A stretch of 43,171 nt of DNA from CAZDCZ01 sp964504155 (GCA_964504155.1 CAZDCZ010000014.1:1-43171); one strand, 5' to 3'; positions 1 to 9,190 are shown, numbered from the stretch's first letter. The notes: generated from the letters alone by a model not told the origin. Numbers and translations: made by a program.

Positions 1-1
1 C

Positions 2-283
2 AGAAGAGAATGGATGTTAGAATATTTTTCAAAAGCATGTTTGCATCTGAAAAAAAAGCAAAATTATAAAGTTTGGTAAGATAGTAATCAGGCAAAAGAA
101 ATATTTAGCACTTCTTTTTTGTATTAGAAATTAGAATATATACATAATAATCCTGTTCAGGATTTAATAGTTGAAAAAGCAGAAGATTATTTATATAGTT
201 CTGCAAGAAATTATGCAGAATTAGATAGTTTCCTTGATGTTTTTGTACTAGATCATAAACTACTAATTCAAAATTGGAAATGA
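2..283 (+). pseudogene. Decayed C-terminal part of an IS200-like / REP-associated Y1 transposase
   Basis: Read in one frame from base 2, this stretch gives REWMLEYFSKAC, then NYKVW-stop-DSNQAKEIFS, then Y-stop-KLEYIHNNPV and DYLYSSARNYAELDS, ending at a TGA at 281-283. From memory this is the C-terminal half of Y1 (HUH) transposases common in Bacteroidota, whose usual text is KVWQDG...YQKLNYIHNNPV...DYLFSSARNYA. Two in-frame stops (TAA at 77-79 and TAG at 125-127) sit exactly where the family usually has Gln, so both can be explained by single C-to-T changes. The N-terminal half with the HUH motif lies outside the window. The remnant cannot make an active enzyme as read. Family assignment is by recalled motif, not by search. 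Confidence 0.75.
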
Positions 284-459
284 TTGTTTTCGATAAAGGC
301 ACGGACAACATGTCCGCGCCAGCAGATGTTGGATTAATATTTATTGCATATAATTTGCGAAGATTAATGAATATACTCGGAACAGAAGTGCTGAAAGAAT
401 ACTTAAAACTTGCCATCTCTTTGTGTACCAGATATTACATCAAACCCAGCTTAAATTAA
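284..459 (+). pseudogene. C-terminal fragment of a DDE transposase (IS1182-like)
   Basis: Directly after the Y1 remnant, in another frame, the text ADVGLIFIAYNLRRLMNILG followed by LKEYLKLAISL matches the tail of DDE transposases of the IS1182 type, where a helix reading GLIFIAYNLRR lies near the C-terminus. Nothing of the catalytic DDE core is present upstream in this frame, so only about 58 residues remain. It abuts the end of the other transposase remnant within a few bases, which suggests one element inserted into, or recombined with, the other before decay. The 199 bases that follow, up to the first defence gene, show no gene; they are very AT-rich apart from a GC-richer patch around 560-580. 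Confidence 0.6.
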
Positions 460-658
460 GCCAATTTTATAATTTTCAACAATTTCATAAATCAAATAAA
501 AAACAATTGCTTAAAATTGCTTATTTTTAATCAAAATTTTTAATTTTTTTGGGTTTTTAGGCGGACTGCCGTTATAGTGCATACGAATACGAAAAACAGC
601 AATGGAAATAAATACAATCTACCATAGTTTCACCAAGAGCAAATAAAAAAGACAATAT

Positions 659-1873
659 ATGCCATTAAAACTTAGTATAAAACAATTTATTCAAATCCTT
701 AATCAAGGAAAAGAAGTGATTGATACACTTTTTGGCAAAAAAGATACTTTGCAAAAAAATGAGATTATTCCTTATATCGCAAGTTCTAACCCCGAAAATG
801 TTTTTGAAAGATTGACGTTACACGGTGTCATACACGAAAAAAATGGAAAAGTAAATCTTGATGACAGAGTAGTTACTCTACTTGAAGATTATTTAGAAAT
901 TGGCGAAATAAACACAGAAACAATTAGCGGTGATATAAAAAATCTTAAAAATAACATTTCTTATTATCGTAACGACAACCAGATTAAATATTTACGAGAT
1001 ATACGGAAAACTTTACGCAAAATAAACAATACAATAACAAGACAAATCATATTATTAGATAATCAAGTTGATAGAACTTTTAAAACAGAACAAAATTATT
1101 ATAACAGATTACAGAAACTCAATAATTATAGAGAAGAAAGGGATAATGTTTTAGAATTAATTCACGAAACTGAAAATATTCTCGCAAAAGAAAAAGGATT
1201 TTTCAATAATGTAAGAGATGATGAAATTCAATTTTTGCAATACGAGCTTAAAAGAACTCTATACGATAACAAGGACTATTTAATTGCTATTCAATCACAA
1301 ATAATAGAGTATATAAACAGAATTAAAATTAATCCTGAAATTGCTGAAAAAATTCACAAATTTAAAGAACTGAGAGATAATGCCGAATTTAGATTTAAAA
1401 CAAATATCAATACTGTAATAAATAAAAACACTTCTCTTTTATTTTACAAAACAGATGCATTTAAGTGGAATGTTTCTATTGATTTTCTCACAAATACAGA
1501 TACTGGAAGAAAAATTTTAAAAAATGCACGAAGAAAAATAAATAGCAAAGACAAGGAAGAAACTATCAAAATCAAAAAACAAATTAAACAACAAACAAAA
1601 CAAAAAGAAGAAATACAAAGACTAGACATAGATAAGTTTTTTAAAAAATTCCAAAAAAGTGATTTAGATTTATTTTATTTTATTTTCACTAATGAGTTCC
1701 CTGTAAATATTCCACAAGAAATAGATGATAAATTAAGTTATTTTGTCGAAATATCTCTTGATTATGAGAAGGAAATTTATTTTAATAAAGAAGTCAAACA
1801 CTATTTTTACAAGGATAAAAACGGAAAGAAAAACGAATTAGGATATGCCGTAATATTTCCAAATAAGCACTAA
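659..1873 (+). CDS. jetA: Wadjet-like JetA (kleisin-like subunit), divergent
   Basis: This 404-residue protein has no motif I can name with certainty. It is called JetA from position: first gene of a four-gene set whose third gene is an SMC/MukB-like ATPase and whose fourth has a Toprim domain. In Wadjet systems JetA is the MukF-like kleisin that bridges the JetC heads and recruits JetB. Consistent features are an N-terminal segment that reads like a winged helix (about residues 5-75, with NVFERLTLHGVIHEKNGKV), a helical middle of about 100-240 rich in Lys, Glu and Asn, a very basic stretch near 285-325, and a final strand-rich part ending GYAVIFPNKH. The ATG at 659 is the first good start. 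A gap of 105 bases, unusually long for this operon, separates it from jetB. Function is inferred from context. Confidence 0.6.
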   Translation: MPLKLSIKQFIQILNQGKEVIDTLFGKKDTLQKNEIIPYIASSNPENVFERLTLHGVIHEKNGKVNLDDRVVTLLEDYLEIGEINTETISGDIKNLKNNISYYRNDNQIKYLRDIRKTLRKINNTITRQIILLDNQVDRTFKTEQNYYNRLQKLNNYREERDNVLELIHETENILAKEKGFFNNVRDDEIQFLQYELKRTLYDNKDYLIAIQSQIIEYINRIKINPEIAEKIHKFKELRDNAEFRFKTNINTVINKNTSLLFYKTDAFKWNVSIDFLTNTDTGRKILKNARRKINSKDKEETIKIKKQIKQQTKQKEEIQRLDIDKFFKKFQKSDLDLFYFIFTNEFPVNIPQEIDDKLSYFVEISLDYEKEIYFNKEVKHYFYKDKNGKKNELGYAVIFPNKH

Positions 1874-1925
1874 GTGCTATTTATTGTTGCTTACGCAATT
1901 CTGCAAAAATTTATGAATTAGTAAA

Positions 1926-1956
1926 TTGCAATAAAGTAAATATATAATTAATTTTG
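1926..1956 (+). promoter_or_regulatory. Candidate Bacteroidota promoter ahead of jetB
   Basis: TTG at 1926-1928 is followed after 20 bases by TAATTTTG at 1949-1956. This is an exact match to the Bacteroidota sigma-70-type consensus (TTG, about 17-23 bases, TAnnTTTG). The jetB start lies 22 bases after the -7 element, so a transcript would have a short leader. It sits in the 105-base gap between jetA and jetB and implies that jetBCD can be transcribed independently of jetA. Confidence 0.5.
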
Positions 1957-1978
1957 ACAGATTACTTAATGACTGAAT

Positions 1979-2524
1979 ATGAAAGAATTACCACAATATA
2001 CAAACGAAATATTTTCGATACTAAGTAAAGGCAAGTTTATATCTGAAAGAGGTAAAAATGAAAAATATTTTTATGTAATCAAAGAACGTTTTAATGATTT
2101 GAAAAATTATTTTTTAAATATAGATTTCAAACTTGAATTCGATAACGGATATTTTTATTTTAGTAAACTAAATGCAAGTGAACAAGAAATTGAACGTAAA
2201 ATAATTCAATTTGAGAAATTTCTTGATATTTTAGATTTATTCAACAGCCTTGACAATAAAATTGTTATTGGAACAAAATTTTCTATTGCAAAAATTACAG
2301 CCGAATGTGAAGACACACCGAGACTTGAAGAAAAGTTGAGAAAAATAAATATTGAAGGCAAAACAAATGATGAAAAAATAAAAAATATTGTAAAAGAACT
2401 TGAAAAGAATGATTTTATTGAGTTATATGATGAAATAGACAGAAAATATATTGTATTAGATGCCTATAACTACTTAAATGAAATTGTGTCAAAAATAAAA
2501 ATAACCGAAAATGAACGAATATAG
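1979..2524 (+). CDS. jetB: Wadjet-like JetB (MukE-like subunit)
   Basis: A 181-residue acidic and lysine-rich helical protein, about the size of the MukE-like JetB/MksE subunits (DUF4194 type) that sit between the kleisin and the SMC gene. Visible features are compatible with two winged-helix units: one around residues 5-60 containing an aromatic beta-hairpin (FDNGYFYFSK), and one around 125-165 ending DRKYIVLDAYNYLNEIV. I cannot name a diagnostic motif. Its end overlaps the start of the ATPase gene by 14 bases, a coupling typical of SMC-type operons and strong evidence that the two are made together. In JetABCD complexes JetB binds the JetA kleisin and helps regulate head engagement. Role inferred from order, size and overlap. 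Confidence 0.6.
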   Translation: MKELPQYTNEIFSILSKGKFISERGKNEKYFYVIKERFNDLKNYFLNIDFKLEFDNGYFYFSKLNASEQEIERKIIQFEKFLDILDLFNSLDNKIVIGTKFSIAKITAECEDTPRLEEKLRKINIEGKTNDEKIKNIVKELEKNDFIELYDEIDRKYIVLDAYNYLNEIVSKIKITENERI

Positions 2525-5500
2525 AATACTAAACCGCATTATTTTTATTAATGTGGCATCATTTGAATACGAAGTGGCAGAACTTAACGGAAACACTTGT
2601 TTTGTCGGCACAAATAACCTTGGTAAAACTACAATTTTAAGAGCAATTTTATTTTTTTATAGTGCCAATCAACGAAAGTTAGGAATTTCGGCAAATACAA
2701 AAAAAACGTTTGAAAAGCATTATTTTCAACATCAGCCCTCATATATAATTTATGAAGTTGCGACAGAGAACGGATTTTTTCATATTATGGTGTATAGAAA
2801 TAGAGAACTGTTTTTTAGGTTTTTTGAAACTGAATTTAAAAAAGAGTTATACATCTCAGACGACAATAAAGTGTTTGAACCAAACGAAGTTATTGAAAAT
2901 TGTAATGTCGCTAACCCAAAAATAAGATATTCAAACCAAATTGAAAAATTTGAACAGTACAGAGACATTATTTACGGAACTGACAAACAATATCAACGTT
3001 ATTCGATTTTAAAAGGTAGAATTACAGACGGCAAAAAAATGTATAACAACATTTGGAAAGCTATTTCTAATATATTTTTAAGTTCAACAACAGATATAGA
3101 AGCCGATTTTGTAAAACAATTTATAGCAGATGCAACTTCCGACAGAACTTCAATAATAAAATTAGACCAAATAAAAACACGCTTATATAAATTTAGTCAG
3201 AAAATTGCTGATATTAAAACTTTTCAAAAAGATGATTTTGGGAAAAACTACTCTGAAAAAATTATTGATGAATATAATAAATTAGAAAAATTTAAAGCAA
3301 ACAACAATTTAATAATAAAACAAATAGCAAGTGCTTATAAATTTGAAAAAAAACAGACTGAAATATTAAAATCCGAAATCGCAAAAAAAGAAATAGAGAT
3401 AAAGCAAAAGAAAGAAACGATTATAAATATTGAAGAAAAACACAAAACAGAAACAACTAAAATAATTAAAGAAATAGGAATTTGGGAAGGAAAATTAAAA
3501 GACGCAAAGTTTCACAAACAAGAATATGATAAAATAGAAAATTTTAAAGATATTTTAAATCAAGCGACTAAAAAAAATAATTATTTAGATGAAAAAGAAC
3601 AGGACACTAAAAAATATAATTCATTAATTGCACCTCTTCACGATATAAATGCACGATTTGAAACACTTTTCAGTAATTTAGAAACTGAAAAAAAACAGTT
3701 TTTTACACAAATAGAGACCAAAGCTCTTGAACTTGACAAGAATTTACACGAACAGGAAAAGAAAATTGAAAAGAATTTTTCCGAAAATGAAAAAGCTTTA
3801 AAAACTGAACAAGACAAGGAAACAAAAAAAACAATAGAAGAAGAAAATGAGTTAAACATTGTATTTAGTTCATTTAAGTATCAAAAATCCGAAATTGAAA
3901 ACAGGAAATATTTTGAAGAAAATTTCAACGTAATTAATAAAGAAATAGATAAAATTAATACCGAAATAAAGAACAGAAAACGAGATGAAATAATTAAAAC
4001 AAACGATATTGTTTCTAAAAAAGAAGCAATTACAGCAATTAGAAATCAATATTCAGAAAAAATAAACCAAGTAAGAACAGATTTTAACCGCAAGATTTCT
4101 GAAATAAAAGTCAATATTGAGAAAATAACTAAACGCCTTGAAAACTATGACAATACTTTATATAGCTATTTAGAAAACAATTTACCTGATTGGAAAAATA
4201 ATATAGGAAAAATATGTAAAAATGAAGTTTTATTTGATATTGAAGGAATAGAAAAAAGTATTTCAAATAATAATACAAATATATATGGTTTAGAAATTGA
4301 ACTTTCAAAATTACCCGAATTTACACATACTATTGAAAAATACGAAAAGGATAAGAAATTACTCTTGCAAGACGTAAAAAAACTTGAAAAAGAAAAATTA
4401 AATCAAATAAAAAATACAGAAGCAGAAAGAGACAACAAGCTTAGAAGTATTCAAACAAAAATCAAAGAACTTGAAACAGAAATAAGATATATAAAACATT
4501 ACAACCAAATTGATACCCAAAAGGCAGAAAAAATAGANNNNNNNNNNNNNNNNNNNNNNNNNNNNNNNNNNNNNNNNNNNNNNNNNNNNNNNNNNNNNNN
4601 NNNNNNNNNNNNNNNNNNNNNNNNNNNNNNNNNNNNNAGAAAAAATAGAACTCTCTGAAAAGGTAAAAGAAACCCGAAAAAATGATTTGAAGATTTTATC
4701 TGAGCAAGAAGAAAAAACAAAGAAAGAACTTCAAAAACTAAGAATTCAACTTGATACAATAAATAAGAAATTTGACAAACGATTAAGAGAGTTAAAAGCG
4801 ATTAAGAATAAAGAAACGAAAAAAGCAATTGAGATATATAATGTTGAAATAGAGAATATAGAACTCTCAAAAACAAATAAAAATGAATATTTTATTTCTC
4901 AAAAACAAGAAATTGAAAAGCAACAAAAAAAGATACTTTCAGAAAATAATATTGATACAAAACTAATAAACAATATCAAAGAAAAGATTGAACAAGTAAC
5001 TGATATTTTAAACGAAATCGAACAAAATTCACAACTTGTTTCCGATTACAAAAGACGTAAAACTGAATTGTTTGATAAAATTGATAATTTCAAAAATGAA
5101 AAGAAAAAACTAAGTGATTTTTTAAGTCAAATCGAACAAAAACATACAGAAAAAAAACAGCAATATGGTGATAAAATTGAGAAATTAGACGAAATAAAAA
5201 AAACATTATCAGATAAAAACAAAGTCTTTCAAGACGGATTAGACCGTTTTGAAGAAATTGAAGAAGAATTTAAAGAACATAAATTATTATTTAAAAATGC
5301 AATAGCTTCAAAGCAAGAAAAAAATCTCAACATAATTATAAATAGCTGGTATTCAAATAAAGATAATCTTAGAGACACAAAAGATGAACTAAAAATATTA
5401 GTTGATAATTTTGTGAGTAAATTTAAAGTAAATAATCACTTTGAATTTAAAATGCCCGATGAGATACAAAAAGGAGATTATGAGAAATTTGCAAAATTCT

Positions 5501-6297
5501 TAACTAATTTTATCCTTCAAAACAGATTAGAACAATCTGTAACCGAACTTGCAACACAATTTACAATGCTTGTTAATTCTATTTCTGATAAAGTAAACGA
5601 CTTGCAATCTAATATATACGCAATACACAGAATTGTTAAACAATTAGAAAACGATTTTAGCAAAGCTCAATTTGACGATGCGAAATTAATAGAATATATA
5701 AAAATAAAAGCAGAACCAAATGAAGACAATAAAGTATTAAAACGTTTACAAGCAATTGCAAAATATAAAGAAGACAATTTTGAATTCTACGATAATCTTT
5801 GTTTCGATTTTTCACTAAAAAATAAACTTGCAGACAAATCAGTTGAGCTTATTATTAATTTGATAAGTGCAATAGAAGAAAGTCATACCGAAGAAATTGC
5901 ACTGGTAGATTTATTTAATATCTATTTTAAAATAAAAGAAGGACAAAACGAAACCGACTGGACAGACAAACTAAAAGATATTGGTTCTGACGGAACAGAT
6001 ATATTAGTTAAATCAATTGTATTTATTACTCTTTTAAGTGTTTTTATCAAACAGTCAAAATCGGCATCAACACATCAATTCAGAATACATTGTATAATTG
6101 ATGAAGTGGGTAAAATATCAGCACCCTATCTGAAAGAATTAATAAAATTTGCCAATAAAAAAAACATCTTTCTTATTAATGGATTGCCTAATGAAAGCAA
6201 ATTAGAAAGAAAATATAATTACACTTATAAACTGACAAAAGAAGACGATAATACAGTTTCAATAAATCCATTACTTACTCATTTTATTGAAGCATAG
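2511..6297 (+). CDS. jetC: Wadjet-like JetC, SMC/MukB-like coiled-coil ATPase (interrupted by assembly gap)
   Basis: The 5' part (about 675 residues) opens with a P-loop, GTNNLGKT at residues 33-40, followed by a long Lys/Glu coiled coil. The 3' part (about 550 residues after the gap) returns from a coiled coil, then has an ABC-type signature-like GSDGTDILVKS (about 5983-6015) and a Walker B strand HCIIDEVGKI (about 6090-6118). This is the architecture of SbcC/MukB-type SMC ATPases, in which N- and C-terminal halves form one head. The 100-N run puts the halves in different frames, but both flanks carry the same 12 bases, AGAAAAAATAGA; merging them joins the frames without loss and gives about 1224 residues. 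I therefore treat it as one intact gene. JetC is the loop-extruding motor of Wadjet, which acts on closed circular plasmids. It is followed by jetD after 4 bases. Confidence 0.78.
4538..4637. other. Assembly gap of 100 N inside jetC
   Basis: Exactly 100 N, the conventional size for a gap of unknown length. The bases just before it end in AGAAAAAATAGA and the bases just after it begin with the same 12-mer. Collapsing the two copies gives a continuous reading frame across the join, so the true gap may be zero or slightly negative. Confidence 0.95.
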
Positions 6298-6301
6298 CAA
6301 T

Positions 6302-7180
6302 ATGGAAATAAATCTAAAATTAGCGACGCAATTACATCAACTTGCACAAGGAGAAAACCTTAGTTTTAACGTTTTTAGCAAAAAAGCTCAAAATATTATT
6401 AAGCAATTAATAACTGACGGAGTATTATCTGACAATAAAATTATTCGTCGTAAAAAGGTTGTTTTTTGTACAAATACAGATAAGTTAGAAAAATATTTAG
6501 TTGCAAAATATGAAATATATGGTTTGCAAAAATATATAGACGCTCTACAAAATACGAACAGCACTAAATCAGATATGGTAAATGTAAGTGGAAACGCAAA
6601 ATTGCAAACAAATACATCATTAGAGGGTTTTTTGCTAAAAGCTTATGAAAATATCAGTGGAAAAATTGACAATGAAAATATTAATCTTAAAACGACAAAT
6701 GGAACGTCATTACATATAAATAATTGGCAAAATTTTGAAATAGATGATACTGCCACGATTGTTGTGGTAGAGAATTCAGAAAACTTTAAGCTAATTCATA
6801 AACAAAAGTATTTATTCAGTAATATAAAACCTGTATTCTTGTTAAGATTTGCAAATAGCACAGCAATAAGTAAATGGATAACACAAACAAATAATAATTA
6901 TTTGCATTTTGGAGATTTTGATTTAAAAGGGGTTCATATTTATATTACAGAATTTAAGCAAAAAATAAATAAACCGAATAAATGTAAATTTTATATTCCT
7001 GATAATATAGAAATACTATTTGCCAATGAAAAAATAGGAAGTTCGGAAAGATATTTTAAGCAAAAACAAAACTTAAAAAACTTTGATTTTTCGCTTCATT
7101 CAGAAGTTGAAGATTTAATAGATATGATAGAAAAATACAAAAAAGGATTAGACCAAGAGTATTTTATTGATAACAGATAA
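6302..7180 (+). CDS. jetD: Wadjet-like JetD, Toprim-domain nuclease subunit (short form)
   Basis: A 292-residue protein from the ATG at 6302, four bases after the jetC stop. An in-frame TTG at 6287 exists but would overlap jetC and adds no recognisable sequence. Residues about 1-60 read like a winged helix (KKAQNIIKQLITDGVLSDNKI, then a basic hairpin). The C-terminal half carries Toprim motifs: Glu157 in VVVENSENF and the acidic pair Asp205/Asp207 in FGDFDLKG. This pattern matches JetD/MksG, the topoisomerase VI-like nuclease that cuts plasmid DNA once the JetABC motor has reeled it in. JetD proteins I know of are usually nearer 350-400 residues, so this looks like a trimmed version. The final EDLIDMIEKYKKGLDQE helix resembles the usual end of the family. 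Confidence 0.7.
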   Translation: MEINLKLATQLHQLAQGENLSFNVFSKKAQNIIKQLITDGVLSDNKIIRRKKVVFCTNTDKLEKYLVAKYEIYGLQKYIDALQNTNSTKSDMVNVSGNAKLQTNTSLEGFLLKAYENISGKIDNENINLKTTNGTSLHINNWQNFEIDDTATIVVVENSENFKLIHKQKYLFSNIKPVFLLRFANSTAISKWITQTNNNYLHFGDFDLKGVHIYITEFKQKINKPNKCKFYIPDNIEILFANEKIGSSERYFKQKQNLKNFDFSLHSEVEDLIDMIEKYKKGLDQEYFIDNR

Positions 7181-7227
7181 TATACTTGTACCCATACCTG
7201 TCCGAAAGAATAAATTAGGAAAAAAGC

Positions 7228-7247
7228 TCAAAATTTCCAAATTTTGA
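7228..7247. repeat. AT-rich inverted repeat downstream of jetD
   Basis: TCAAAATTT and AAATTTTGA form perfect 9-base arms around a CC spacer, about 50 bases after the jetD stop. It could be part of a transcription end for the jet operon or an operator-like palindrome; the two-base loop is short for an intrinsic terminator. The rest of 7181-7458 has no gene I can support. Confidence 0.4.
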
Positions 7248-7458
7248 AGTGCAAACTTTAAAAAAAATATGAGCTTTATTCCATTGCATTAAAAATACAA
7301 AAAAACGGATACTCCATTATTAAAACAAATAATAGATTTAATACCAAAGTGATTTGTTTATCTGTTACAGATATTTAGCTTTATTAATTTTCCATTTACA
7401 CACTTAACCTGCTATACTCTTTCTGTGTTACATCCTTATATCGAACTCAGGTTAATAA

Positions 7459-8988
7459 TTACTTTTTAATATTTTTTATCCCATCATCTATCCTTTTAAC
7501 AGTTTCTTTGCGTCCTAAAATTTCAATTATTTCAAATACTCCGGGTCCTTTTCCTTCCCCAACAAGAGTTAATCGTAAAGGATTCATAACTTTACCCATT
7601 CCAATTTGTTTTTCTTCGAGATAATTCTTAATAATTCGTTCTATATTAATAATATCAAATATTTCTAATTGTTCTAGTTGCTTTTTTATTTCCGATAATA
7701 CTTGTGAAGTATCTTCTTTCCACTGTTTTTTAATAAATTTGGCATCGTATTCTTTTGGGGCTTCGAAAAAGAAATATGATTGCTCCCAAAATTCTGACAC
7801 AAAACTTACTCTTTCTTTTACTACCCTAATAATTTTCGCAACATAATCGTCGTTAGATTTGATGCCCTTTTTGGTTAGTTCTTTATGAAATAATACTGTT
7901 AATTCGCTAATAGACTTTGATTGTAGATATTGGTGGTTAAACCATTTGGCTTTTTCGGGGTCGAATCGAGAACCTGATTTTCCAACTTTATTCAAATCGA
8001 AACTATACGAAAGTTCTTTCAAATTAAAAAGTTCTTGTTCTGTTCCGGGATTCCAACCAAGTAAAGCTAGCATATTTACAAAAGCATCTGGGAAATAACC
8101 ATTTTCTTTATAACCCGAATAAATTTCTCCATTTTCTGTTTTCCATTCGAGAGGAAAAACAGGGAATCCTAATTTGTCTCCATCTCTTTTACTGAGTTTT
8201 CCTTTTCCGCTTGGTTTAAGTAATAAAGGAAGATGTGCAAATTCGGGCATTGAATTTTTCCAACCCAAAGCATCGTAAAGCATATAATGTAAAGGGAGAG
8301 AAGGTAACCATTCTTCGCCACGTATAACATGACTTATTTTCATAAGATGATCGTCGACAACATTTGCTAAATGGTAAGTTGGCATTCCATCAGATTTAAA
8401 TAGAACTTTATCGTCGAGTTGAGATGTCTGCACGATAACTTTGCCCCTAATAATATCATTTACAATTACTTTTTTATTTTCAGGCATTTTAAACCTAACA
8501 ACATGATTTGCACCGGAGTTTAACAATTCTTCAACTTCTTCATTACTTAATGTTAAAGAATTTTTCATCTTCCCTCTTGTAATAGCATTATACTGCTGAA
8601 CATCACTCTTTTCGGCTTTTAATCTAGTACGCATTTCATCTAGCTCTTCGGCAGTATCAAAAGCATAATAAGCATTACCGGAACTAACAAGCTTATCGGA
8701 AAATTCTTTATACAAACTTTTTCTGTCAGACTGTCGATATGGGCCATAAGGACCTCCTTCTTCAACTCCTTCATCGATTTTTATACCACACCATTTCAAC
8801 GATTCCATGATATAATCTTCGGCTCCATGAACATACCTTGTTCTGTCAGTATCTTCGATACGTAATATAAATTCGCCATCATATTTTTTTGCGAATAAAT
8901 AATTAAACAAAGCAGTTCTTACACCTCCCATATGCAATGGTCCTGTTGGACTAGGAGCAAATCTCACACGTACTTTCCCGGTTTTCAT
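7459..8988 (-). CDS. gltX: Glutamyl-tRNA synthetase
   Basis: A 509-residue class I aminoacyl-tRNA synthetase that charges tRNA-Glu with glutamate in the cytoplasm. The HIGH-type signature appears as PSPTGPLHMGG (residues 12-22), typical of GluRS, followed by FILRIEDTDRTR. The KMSKS loop is KLSKRDG near residue 260. VIRGEEWLPSLPLHYMLY is the usual stretch between the two. The C-terminal anticodon-binding part (about 350-509) is full length, so the gene is intact. It converges with the jet operon and diverges from the threonine dehydrogenase gene. A TAnnTTTG-type -7 element lies 21 bases upstream of the ATG and a 31-bp palindrome just beyond it, so its promoter may be under specific control. 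Confidence 0.96.
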   Translation of the reverse strand: MKTGKVRVRFAPSPTGPLHMGGVRTALFNYLFAKKYDGEFILRIEDTDRTRYVHGAEDYIMESLKWCGIKIDEGVEEGGPYGPYRQSDRKSLYKEFSDKLVSSGNAYYAFDTAEELDEMRTRLKAEKSDVQQYNAITRGKMKNSLTLSNEEVEELLNSGANHVVRFKMPENKKVIVNDIIRGKVIVQTSQLDDKVLFKSDGMPTYHLANVVDDHLMKISHVIRGEEWLPSLPLHYMLYDALGWKNSMPEFAHLPLLLKPSGKGKLSKRDGDKLGFPVFPLEWKTENGEIYSGYKENGYFPDAFVNMLALLGWNPGTEQELFNLKELSYSFDLNKVGKSGSRFDPEKAKWFNHQYLQSKSISELTVLFHKELTKKGIKSNDDYVAKIIRVVKERVSFVSEFWEQSYFFFEAPKEYDAKFIKKQWKEDTSQVLSEIKKQLEQLEIFDIINIERIIKNYLEEKQIGMGKVMNPLRLTLVGEGKGPGVFEIIEILGRKETVKRIDDGIKNIKK

Positions 8989-9008
8989 AATTGTTATTTT
9001 AGTAATTA

Positions 9009-9016
9009 CAAAGATA
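9009..9016 (-). promoter_or_regulatory. Candidate -7 element for gltX
   Basis: On the minus strand this reads TATCTTTG, an exact TAnnTTTG match, 21 bases upstream of the gltX start. No TTG is present at the expected -33 distance; that position is occupied by the edge of the large palindrome at 9037-9067. Confidence 0.35.
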
Positions 9017-9036
9017 TTAACTTTTGGGGAAACTTA

Positions 9037-9067
9037 TTAACTAGAATAAAATTTTTATTCTAGTTAA
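9037..9067. repeat. 31-bp near-perfect palindrome between gltX and the threonine dehydrogenase gene
   Basis: The arms TTAACTAGAATAAAA (9037-9051) and TTTTATTCTAGTTAA (9053-9067) are exact reverse complements around a single T. It lies in the 202-base divergent intergenic region, starting 20 bases upstream of the gltX -7 element. A repressor operator is the simplest idea; a cruciform or a bidirectional transcription stop are alternatives. No copy was noticed elsewhere in the window. Confidence 0.8.
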
Positions 9068-9190
9068 ATCAATACTTTTCGTAAAAAACGATTAAAAAAT
9101 TATCATTATGTTTTAAATCAGTTTTTAATATCAAACTTTATTATAATTTCGCAACAAATTAATTAAGGAATAAATATAAACTCAATAATA

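Noticed and set aside
2511..6297. Two separate SMC-like genes or a natural frameshift in jetC
   Set aside because: The frame change comes from the arbitrary 100-N length. The 12-base identity at both flanks restores one frame.
659..7180. Alternative call as an MksBEF-type chromosome-organising condensin
   Set aside because: The Toprim protein as fourth gene and the accessory setting favour the plasmid-restriction form (Wadjet, also called MksBEFG or EptABCD). A chromosome-only role cannot be fully excluded from sequence.
7293..7352. Short reading KKTDTPLLKQIIDLIPK after the jet operon, reminiscent of the start of IS4-type transposases
   Set aside because: Only about 15 residues look alike, a stop follows at 7350-7352, and nothing downstream continues the match. 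Too short to call a remnant.
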